From Bradyrhizobium iriomotense (lineage in GTDB: Bacteria; Pseudomonadota; Alphaproteobacteria; Rhizobiales; Xanthobacteraceae), in NCBI RefSeq assembly GCF_018130765.1, contig NZ_JAFCJZ010000020.1, positions 100,847-164,846 on the forward strand: a stretch of 64,000 nucleotides of DNA. The letters are read 5' to 3'. Below are positions 1 through 7,271 of this stretch, piece by piece. The translations under genes and the position numbers were made by a program. Within the stretch, counting starts at the first letter, position 1, and each line of letters begins with the position of its first letter. The notes beneath the pieces are model-generated. The model searched no databases, was not told the origin of the DNA, and saw nothing but the letters and a program-made list of their open reading frames with translations.

Positions 1-646
1 TCTCGAAGCGTTCCTCTGCCGGCCGTTTCGGTCCCGGCTCGCGCGGCGCGGGCGCGCGGTCGGAGGTCGCGGGAAACAAGAGCGCGGACGGAATCTCGCC
101 GTGGCTCGCCTCGACCACGACGGCGGGGACGCGCAGCGCGCGGATGGCTTCGCGCATCCGGACGCCAGCGCCCTCGTCCGCCAGATCCAGCTTGCTCAGC
201 GCGACGATATCGGCGACGCGCAACTGCGAGCGCAACAGCGCGTCATCCAGGGCCGCTGGCGGTGTCCCCGCGTCGATCACGCAGAGCACCGTTTCCAGCG
301 GCGCCTCGCGCAGGATCACCGGGTCCATCAGATTGCGCACGATGTCGGCGGGATCGGCGATGCCGCTGGTCTCGATGACGATGTACTCAGGCTTCGGATC
401 GCGCCGCAGCAGCGTCGAGAGCGTGCGCAGGAGATCGCCCTCGAGCGAGCAGCAGATGCAGCCATTGGCAAGGCTGACCACTCCGTCGCTCGCGCCCGCG
501 ATCAGCTCGGCATCGATGTTGATGGCGCCGAAATCGTTGACGACGGCGGCGATACGCCGTCCGTCCGCATGCGCCAGCAGATGGTTCACGACCGTGGTCT
601 TGCCGGCCCCGAGGAAACCCGTCACCAGGAGAACCGGGACCGGCAT
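1..646 (-). CDS. CobW/COG0523-family G3E GTPase, C-terminus cut by window edge
   Basis: This is a metal-chaperone-type P-loop GTPase. The N-terminus opens directly with the Walker A motif GFLGAGKTT. It is followed by the family signature CICC (the CxCC metal site, about residues 63-66), the ETSGIADP switch segment and an SKLDLAD motif that stands for the G-domain NKxD. Roughly 215 residues are present, and the C-terminal CobW_C domain lies beyond the left end of the window. The ATG at 646 is three bases after the stop of the upstream amidohydrolase gene, so the two are probably one transcript. Family members insert or buffer Zn or Co, or serve nitrile hydratase or cobalamin systems. The specific metal cannot be read here. 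Confidence 0.9.
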   Translation of the reverse strand, partial: MPVPVLLVTGFLGAGKTTVVNHLLAHADGRRIAAVVNDFGAINIDAELIAGASDGVVSLANGCICCSLEGDLLRTLSTLLRRDPKPEYIVIETSGIADPADIVRNLMDPVILREAPLETVLCVIDAGTPPAALDDALLRSQLRVADIVALSKLDLADEGAGVRMREAIRALRVPAVVVEASHGEIPSALLFPATSDRAPAPREPGPKRPAEERFE

Positions 647-649
647 GGG

Positions 650-2161
650 TCAGCTCTCCACGACGGGGCGCCGCACGGGTTTTCCCGGCCGTGCGGTGAC
701 GTCCAGAATGCCGTCGGTGATCAGCGGCTGGCCGCTGACGACGAGATGCCGCACGCCTTCAGAGGGACGGTTCATTGCCGTGAAGGTCGCGCGGTCCGAC
801 AGCTTCTCGTAGTCGAACACGACGATGTCGGCGTCGGCGTCCTTGGTGAGCCGGCCCTTGGCGCGCATCGCGGGCGTGCTCTGCGACAGGATTTCCGCCG
901 GGATCAGCGCGCATTTGCGCACACCTTCGAGCAGCGACACCGCTTTGCGCTCGCGCACCCATTCGCGGATGAATTTCGTGAAGCAGCCGGCCGAACGCGG
1001 ATGCGAGGTCGCATCATCGGGCAACGGCCAGGCGTCGCCGGTGTAGGTCTTGCCATCCGACGTCGTCCACGGCATCGCGTCGGAGGCAATCGCGCCGCCG
1101 GGATAGAGCACCGACATGTCGAGCAGGTCGCGGTGATGCGCATTGTGCTCGGTGTCGAGGATGTGCCAGAGCACCAGCGAGGACGGCTCCTCGGCCTGCG
1201 CCTTGAGCAGTTCCTCGCGGTCGTGGAAGCGGTAGCCGTCGGTCACGCGCTGCACGGAATCATAGCCGGTGCCGTTGCGCTCGACGAATTGGGGATCGCT
1301 GAAGAAGGCGGCGGCCAGCACGGTCGAGCCGGTGCCGTAAGGATAGGCCTCGACCGTGATCGGCAGGCCCTGCGCCTGCGCCTTCTCGACCAGCACACGG
1401 CAGCGCGCGATGTCGGTCTTGCTCGACGAGTTGAAATGGCAGATGTGCATGTGCGCGCCGGTGGCGCCGGCATAGCCGATCAGGCGGATATAGGCTTCCA
1501 CCGCGCTCTCAGGGTCGATGCGCGACATGAAGGCGACGTGGGTGAAGGTCGGCACGTCCTGCTTCGCCGCGAGCTGGCAGACTGCGGTCAGCTCCTGCAC
1601 GCCGGCGCCCGGCGCATAGGCATTGAGGATGCCGATGCCGATGCCGCCTTCGTTGAGGCCGCGCGAAAGACGCTCGAGGATGCCGGCGACCTCCGCATCG
1701 GTTGCGACATTGTCGATCCAGCGGCGGTCGCGCATGGCGTTGCCGAACGCCTCCAGCGAGCTCTCCGCATTGGAGCCCGTCATCGCGCCGATGCGGGCAA
1801 AGGCCCAGTTGGTGGCGGCGCCGTAGTTCAGCACGCGGCCTTTCCTCGCCTGGCGCTCATACCAGGACCCGACCGGCAGCACGCCGGCCTCGAGATCGAG
1901 CGTCGTCGTGACACCGTCAAAAGCCTGCATGCGGTCGGCCGGGAGCGACTGGCCATGCGCGTGCAGATCGATGAAGCCGGGCGCGACCACGAGGCCGGTG
2001 GCGTCGATTACCCGCTCGGCGCCGCCGAGGCCCGTGCCGACAGCCGCGATCTTGCCGTCCACCACCGCCACGTCGCCGACGGCATCCATCCCGCTCGCGG
2101 GATCCACCACCCGGCCGCCGCTGATCACCAAACCGCTCATCTCGTCACTCCGAAAAGCCAT
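650..2161 (-). CDS. N-acyl-D-amino-acid deacylase-type amidohydrolase
   Basis: A 503-residue amidohydrolase-superfamily enzyme (COG3653-like) that hydrolyses N-acyl bonds of D-amino acids or related cyclic amides. Visible motifs are the metal-binding HxH of FIDLHAHGQ, a downstream HICHFN, the EAYPYGTGS segment typical of D-aminoacylases, and the late catalytic Asp in ASDAMPW. The ATG at 2161 is chosen because a GGAGG lies 8 nt upstream (plus-strand cctcc at 2170-2174). The open frame extends upstream to 2356 without a ribosome site, and an internal ATG exists at 2140. The gene is followed immediately by the CobW GTPase, which could supply metal to this enzyme; that link is inference. Confidence 0.88.
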   Translation of the reverse strand: MAFRSDEMSGLVISGGRVVDPASGMDAVGDVAVVDGKIAAVGTGLGGAERVIDATGLVVAPGFIDLHAHGQSLPADRMQAFDGVTTTLDLEAGVLPVGSWYERQARKGRVLNYGAATNWAFARIGAMTGSNAESSLEAFGNAMRDRRWIDNVATDAEVAGILERLSRGLNEGGIGIGILNAYAPGAGVQELTAVCQLAAKQDVPTFTHVAFMSRIDPESAVEAYIRLIGYAGATGAHMHICHFNSSSKTDIARCRVLVEKAQAQGLPITVEAYPYGTGSTVLAAAFFSDPQFVERNGTGYDSVQRVTDGYRFHDREELLKAQAEEPSSLVLWHILDTEHNAHHRDLLDMSVLYPGGAIASDAMPWTTSDGKTYTGDAWPLPDDATSHPRSAGCFTKFIREWVRERKAVSLLEGVRKCALIPAEILSQSTPAMRAKGRLTKDADADIVVFDYEKLSDRATFTAMNRPSEGVRHLVVSGQPLITDGILDVTARPGKPVRRPVVES

Positions 2162-2520
2162 TGCCAACACCTCCAAAGATCCGGCAGCAGCTCCGGAGGC
2201 ACGTCGGCGCGCATAGTGCAGATTTTGGGGAGAACGACCACCACCACTGATGCCGACGCAGCATGCATATCGCCGCACGGCTCTCGCCCGGATCGCACAG
2301 CGGGATGCAGTCTCGGGTTGCATCCCGGCGAGGCTCACGCTATTGGATGCGCGCAATTTCTTGTTTTGGAGGCGACCATGTCTACGACTGCACGCTTCCC
2401 GGGTTCGACGCGCGATATTTGACGCGCCCCGCCCGGGATTGAGTCCCGGGTGAGATCACAACACTTCCAATCAAATCGAATCTGCCGCGGCCTGTTCGCC
2501 GCGATCGCTGATCTATTGTC
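2162..2520. other. divergent intergenic region with a GC hairpin
   Basis: This 359-bp interval separates the leftward amidohydrolase gene from the rightward PcfJ gene and must hold both promoters. The one clear element is a perfect hairpin at 2432-2450 (CCCGGGA, 5-nt loop, TCCCGGG) with no T tract, so it is not a canonical terminator. I see no convincing small ORF. Confidence 0.4.
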
Positions 2521-3651
2521 ATGACATCCAATCTCCTGCCGGCCCCTTGTCGGGTGACCGGGCGTTCCGACCTGCTCGAACGCAGGCTTCGGCGATATCA
2601 TCCGCGTTTCCAGGAACCGGTGCGCGCCCTGGCCGCGCGGCACCCGCGCTTGGCCGACCTCGCCGCGAGCTTTCCCGCGCTTCTCTTCGCGCTGGCTGTT
2701 CCGCGGGCAGAGCTCGATCACGCACGCGCCATTGCGCACGTGATCGATGGCGCCGCCCTGGCGCAAGTCGCCGCACTTGCCGACCTGCCCTTGTGGCTGC
2801 GCAAGCTGCCACCCGAGGCATTTGTGCGTCCGATGCCGCGATTGCCCGACGGTGAGATGTTCCGCCGGCAGATCGCGAACCACCTTCCGCGCTCGCCCAA
2901 GCTGGCGCCGACATGGCTTCAACTCGTGGCCGACACCGCCGAGCTCGCGCATGAGCCGATGGCCGCGTGGATCGCGCGTGAGCTCGTCCGCGAGCCGCAG
3001 CGCGTGAGGACTGCGCGGTTGCGGCTCATCGGCCTCTGGGCGTGGTTTTCCTCTCAGCCCGCGACCTTGGGGCACGATCTGATCGAGAGGCCGTGGACAC
3101 CCGACATGCGGATCGATGCCGCACGTTCGGCCGCAAACGATTGGCGAACGGTCGTTGCCCTGCATGCGAATCTCGGCCGCCTGCCGATCGCCGACATGTG
3201 GCTGCGGCCCGGCCGGATGGCGGGCTACGAATTCATGCCCCTGGATTCGATTTCCGCCATCACCGCGGAGGCAAAGGCGATGCGGAATTGCCTCAATTCG
3301 TATGGGGGCGCCCTCGCACACAATCGATCGCGGCTCTGGAGCATACGAAAGGACGGTGAACGGGTCGCAACGTTGCGGATCGCACGCCGCTACCGCGATC
3401 CGCTGCCGAGCATCGTCGAGCTCGAAGGTCCCGGTAATGCGACGGCATCGCGCGAGCTGTGGTGGGCGGCACGTCAATGGTTGCACAAGCACGATTTGTC
3501 GCAAATCGACATGAGGCAACGCGACTGGGGAGCGACGCCGCTCGACCGCGAAAGCTGGCTGTCGCTGTGGCGGCCGTACTGGCTCGCCAAGCGCCGCATC
3601 CCGGACTGGCTGCCGATGACGCCGTCGCGCGAGGCGCTCGAAGCGCTGTGA
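2521..3651 (+). CDS. PcfJ-domain protein
   Basis: A 376-residue basic protein. The C-terminal part (about residues 240-330) carries the PcfJ-like signature: AEAKAMRNCLNSYGG followed by a basic stretch, then W-S-I-R and a beta hairpin (RVATLRI), ending in E-L-E-G-P-G. The N-terminal 200 residues are a helical region without a recognised domain. PcfJ is named from a Gram-positive conjugative plasmid, but chromosomal copies are common and their function is unknown. No conjugation or plasmid genes are nearby. The ATG at 2521 has no obvious Shine-Dalgarno. It is followed by the dispersed repeat at 3.7-4.2 kb. Confidence 0.7.
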   Translation: MTSNLLPAPCRVTGRSDLLERRLRRYHPRFQEPVRALAARHPRLADLAASFPALLFALAVPRAELDHARAIAHVIDGAALAQVAALADLPLWLRKLPPEAFVRPMPRLPDGEMFRRQIANHLPRSPKLAPTWLQLVADTAELAHEPMAAWIARELVREPQRVRTARLRLIGLWAWFSSQPATLGHDLIERPWTPDMRIDAARSAANDWRTVVALHANLGRLPIADMWLRPGRMAGYEFMPLDSISAITAEAKAMRNCLNSYGGALAHNRSRLWSIRKDGERVATLRIARRYRDPLPSIVELEGPGNATASRELWWAARQWLHKHDLSQIDMRQRDWGATPLDRESWLSLWRPYWLAKRRIPDWLPMTPSREALEAL

Positions 3652-3734
3652 GTTGAAATGGTGCCAACAGAAGTCCATTGCAGCCCACACGCGCTCTCGT
3701 TCTCGCGGCAGGATTTGCCCGAGCTATGCTCCGC

Positions 3735-4215
3735 TTCATACCCTCTCTCGGAAAAGGGCGCAGGGAAGACCGGGCGCCAGCTGGCACCCATAAGACCCCT
3801 GCGCTGAACGAATGCACGCGCAATGCACAGGGGAGACACAGGGCAGCCGAAACCAGGCCTTCCCTGCGCGATGGTCTGACGGCCTATGCCGCGCTCTCCC
3901 GGGAGCCGAGTTCCTTCTGGCCTCCCTCGCCTCCGCGAAAGTCACGCCACCGCGCCGGTTGACGCGATGACGCCTTCGCCAAGGCTTGACCGTAGCAACG
4001 ACGGCCAGGACCACACGGTTTCGCCGTACGCGGACACTCCCGCTTCGCCAGAGGCATCACGAGACTTGAGCGCCGTCCGTCTTCGCGATCCGCGCCATGC
4101 TCACGAGGTTCATCTCGCCCTGCACGCGCAAGCTCCGCCTTTAACGCCGCCCGCGTCCACCGCAACCCAGCCCGCGCTCGAAACGACGTACGACCGCCCC
4201 TTTGGTGGGCTGGGA
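3735..4215 (-). repeat. long dispersed non-coding repeat (about 480 bp)
   Basis: The 730 bp between the PcfJ gene and the toxin-antitoxin operon has no credible gene. Read on the minus strand, it matches from memory a long repeat found in many copies in Bradyrhizobium and Rhodopseudomonas genomes: a block around GTGTGGTCCTGGCCGTCGTT, then CGCGGAGGCGAGGGAGGCC and GGAACTCGGCTCCCGGGAG, then a CACCCGGTCTTCCCTGCGCC-like end. Such copies are often mis-annotated as short hypothetical proteins in several frames. The identity is from recall, not a search, and the edges are approximate. Confidence 0.55.
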
Positions 4216-4330
4216 TGGGCGACACATACGATAAATCCGAATTTCGGTAAAGTGGAATATTTTTGGGAAAAGGGGTTGACAGTAAACACGGGCTGTTTTG
4301 CCCGGCGGCACGATTATCTCCAGACCAAAC

Positions 4331-4363
4331 TGTATTGCAAAATGCGCTACAAGCCTTTACATT
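4331..4363 (+). promoter_or_regulatory. promoter with overlapping imperfect palindrome for the toxin-antitoxin operon
   Basis: An imperfect inverted repeat, TGTATTGC - AAAAT - GCGCTACA (4331-4351), lies 33 bp before the antitoxin ATG. It overlaps a possible promoter, TTGCAA (4335-4340), 17-bp spacer, TACATT (4358-4363). Ribbon-helix-helix antitoxins usually repress their own promoter, so this is the natural operator. The promoter assignment is weak, because the resulting leader would be very short. Confidence 0.4.
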
Positions 4364-4383
4364 GGTTGCTGTGGAGGTTCACC

Positions 4384-4746
4384 ATGCCGCGAAGCGTTGA
4401 ACGCAAGGAGCATCCGCTCTCGATGCGGCTGCCGGAAACCGACATTGCCATCATCGACCGGGCGGCGGCGCTGCGCGGGCGATCACGCACGGACTTCGTG
4501 CGTGACGCGGCAGTGCGTGCGGCTGAGGACGTGCTGATGGAGGCCGCGCCCATTCGCATGAGTCCGTCCGGCTTCAAGGCTTTCATGGCGACGCTGTCCG
4601 GACCGGCTGCCCCGGTGCCGGAAATAGTCGAACTCTTCCAGCGCGCGGCGCCATGGGAGAGCAAGGCGTCCTCAAGCGAAGTAGACGCCGGCTCGCGTAA
4701 GCAAGACGTGTCAAACCGAGAAATCCGCCCCGGCAAGAGGCGCTGA
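4384..4746 (+). CDS. DUF1778 (TacA-type) antitoxin
   Basis: A 120-residue antitoxin. Residues 10-50 form a ribbon-helix-helix DNA-binding fold (SMRLPETDIAIIDRAA, then GRSRTDFVRDAAV) as in DUF1778/TacA. The remainder is the C-terminal arm that wraps and neutralises the acetyltransferase toxin, and the last 30 residues are charged and low-complexity. The ATG at 4384 has GGAGG at 4373-4377. The frame is open upstream to 3886, but that part lies in repeat DNA. The stop codon is four bases before the TTG start of the toxin, the standard antitoxin-first order with translational coupling. Confidence 0.9.
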   Translation: MPRSVERKEHPLSMRLPETDIAIIDRAAALRGRSRTDFVRDAAVRAAEDVLMEAAPIRMSPSGFKAFMATLSGPAAPVPEIVELFQRAAPWESKASSSEVDAGSRKQDVSNREIRPGKRR

Positions 4747-4749
4747 GAC

Positions 4750-5247
4750 TTGGCGATCTCCGCCCCTGAACCGCTGACGCCAGCTCACCATCTCGACGAG
4801 TTCTCTTGCGGCAAGCCATCGCTCGACCGATGGCTGAAGACGCGAGCGCTGTCCAACCAAGAGAAGGGCTTTACCGCCGTCATGGTGGTTCACGAGATGA
4901 ACCGGGTGGTCGGCTATTATGGTCTCGCGCCGACGGCAATCATCCCCTCGTCTCTGCCGCGGTCCATACGGACCGGGCAGCCGCCCGACCCTGTGCCCTG
5001 TCTGCTGCTGGGACAGCTCGCGACCGATGAGAATTGGAGCGGCAAAGGAATTGGCACAGGCCTGGTCAAGCATGCACTCCAGCGCTGCGTCACGGCCGCT
5101 GGCCTGATCGGAGGGCGCGCACTGATCGTCAACGCAGTCGATGACGAAGCTGCCGCGTTCTGGAAGCGACGAGGATTCCTTCCGTCAAAGGACGATCCAC
5201 TCGTTCTCTTCAGATCGATCGCCGACATTGCGGCATCGCTTCGTTAG
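4750..5247 (+). CDS. GNAT acetyltransferase toxin (TacT-like), atypical active site
   Basis: A 165-residue GNAT protein paired with the DUF1778 antitoxin. Family members acetylate aminoacyl-tRNAs and stop translation. The N-terminal block (HHLDEFSCGKPSLDRWL) and LLLGQLATDE are typical of TacT-type toxins. The acetyl-CoA loop is WSGKGIGTG (96-104), with Ser at the usual Gln/Arg position. The C-terminal motif, normally FYxxxGF with the catalytic Tyr, reads FWKRRGF, so Trp138 replaces Tyr. The start is a TTG at 4750 with no ribosome site, relying on coupling to the antitoxin. Whether the enzyme is active is open. Confidence 0.85.
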   Translation: MAISAPEPLTPAHHLDEFSCGKPSLDRWLKTRALSNQEKGFTAVMVVHEMNRVVGYYGLAPTAIIPSSLPRSIRTGQPPDPVPCLLLGQLATDENWSGKGIGTGLVKHALQRCVTAAGLIGGRALIVNAVDDEAAAFWKRRGFLPSKDDPLVLFRSIADIAASLR

Positions 5248-5304
5248 GCCGAGCTGCTCTTGGTGTATTGTGCCCCCAATCAAGTTCTGTCGCTGGTGCT
5301 CGCA

Positions 5305-5877
<573 letters not shown>

Positions 5878-6146
5878 GCGGCGTGCCCACGCTCGATATC
5901 GACCTTCTCGAGGCCCAGAACTCGCCTCCAGGCAACCGCCTTGCCTTCGCGGCATGAGCCAAGAGAAGGCATTGCGCGATCGGTGCGCGCTACATTCGAT
6001 TGAAATCATCGACTGATCTGGTGCCTTTTCGGACGCCATGTCGACGGAACCGGCCGCGAAGCTGCTCCGCCGTCTTCTCGCCCCCATTGTCATTCAGTGA
6101 GCCAAGCGGGGCGGCGTTACGGTGGGCAAGTTCCCGAGGGTTCCGT

Positions 6147-7172
6147 GTGATCGTCCGACGTCTTCTGCAACGCGACTGCCGTCATTCTGTTTCGCGCCGC
6201 GCTCTCCTCGGCGGACTTGTGTCGGCAGGGAGTGCCCTCGCGCTCGGCGGATGTGCCGGCTTGGGCGCGACCGGCGCGCGCTTCGACGCGTCGTCCCTCT
6301 CCGGGGATCCCACGCTGCTTGTCACCACCACGCGCAAACCCGTCAACGGCGGCCGCACCAAACCCTGGTTTGGGCCGGAGCGCGCGACGAGCATGACGGT
6401 CACGCGGGCCAGGCTGGTGGCCCCGGACGAGAGTCGTCTTTCTCTCGCTTCGGTTGGACTCGGCGATTGGCGTCTTGATCGGATCGAACCGGTGTCGGCC
6501 GACGCCGGCGATCTCGCTGCGCAGGCCGGCGGAGGGGACGTGCTGGTCTACGTGCACGGCTTCAAGCAGACCTTCGAGACGGCGGTGCTGGATGCCGCCC
6601 ATCTCTCCGATGGAATCAAGTTCCGCGGCCGGACCATGGTATTCTCCTGGCCCTCCAAGGCAGGACTGTTCGACTATGCCTATGACCGCGACAGCGCGAT
6701 GTGGTCTCGCGACGATTTCGAGCGCGTGCTCTCTGCGCTCGTGTCGGCGCCAAGCGGCGGCCGCGTGCACATCGTTGCGCACAGCATGGGAACCATGCTG
6801 ACCCTCGAAAGCCTGCGTCAGCTCTATGCGCGATACGGCGACACGGTTACGAGCAAGATTGGCGCGGTGGTGTTTGCCGCGCCCGATATCGACATGGACG
6901 TGTTCTCATCGGCAATCCAGCGCATCGGTCCGCTCGCCGGCAAGATCACCGTGATCGCCGCGACCAACGATCGTGCACTCGCGCTGTCGGGCCAGATCGC
7001 CGGTGGCATGACCAGGGTCGGCGCCGCCGAGAAGGCCGCCATCGCGCGGCTCGGTGTGCGCGTGCTCGATGCCTCCCAGGAAGGCTGGGGCATCATCAAC
7101 CACGATCTGTTTCTGTCGAATGCGGAAGTGCAGCGGGCGATCCGCCGCGCGATCGACGGCACGACGGCGTGA
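6147..7172 (+). CDS. alpha/beta hydrolase of the DUF900 type, Tat/lipoprotein signal
   Basis: A 341-residue exported alpha/beta hydrolase. The N-terminus (residues 8-40) has a twin-arginine-like SRRALLGG, a hydrophobic stretch and a lipobox-like LGGC, suggesting an exported, lipid-anchored protein. The hydrolase core shows VLVYVHGFKQ (oxyanion strand), the nucleophile elbow VAHSMGT, and a late INHDLF segment supplying the His. The GTG at 6147 is chosen for the GAGGG six bases upstream; the frame is open to 6000. The architecture matches the COG4782 esterase-like family with unknown substrate. It converges on the UPF0182 gene, 99 bp away. Confidence 0.8.
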   Translation: MIVRRLLQRDCRHSVSRRALLGGLVSAGSALALGGCAGLGATGARFDASSLSGDPTLLVTTTRKPVNGGRTKPWFGPERATSMTVTRARLVAPDESRLSLASVGLGDWRLDRIEPVSADAGDLAAQAGGGDVLVYVHGFKQTFETAVLDAAHLSDGIKFRGRTMVFSWPSKAGLFDYAYDRDSAMWSRDDFERVLSALVSAPSGGRVHIVAHSMGTMLTLESLRQLYARYGDTVTSKIGAVVFAAPDIDMDVFSSAIQRIGPLAGKITVIAATNDRALALSGQIAGGMTRVGAAEKAAIARLGVRVLDASQEGWGIINHDLFLSNAEVQRAIRRAIDGTTA

Positions 7173-7271
7173 GAGAGCGCCCTGCGCCAAGCCATACAGA
7201 AGCGCCTGCGCAATCGTGACGTCGTGCTTCGTGCGGATCGGAGGCCGCGCCAGACTTGAGGAGCCGGCGCG

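Noticed and set aside
101..2422. 773-codon plus-strand frame opposite the amidohydrolase and CobW genes
   Set aside because: Same GC-driven shadow; both minus-strand proteins carry full catalytic motifs.
2521..3651. PcfJ gene as sign of a conjugative element
   Set aside because: No transfer, relaxase or integrase genes nearby; PcfJ domains are common on chromosomes.
3884..4225. Short minus-strand protein (113 aa) in the 3.7-4.2 kb repeat
   Set aside because: Commonly annotated hypothetical protein type inside a dispersed repeat; no ribosome site and no codon signal.
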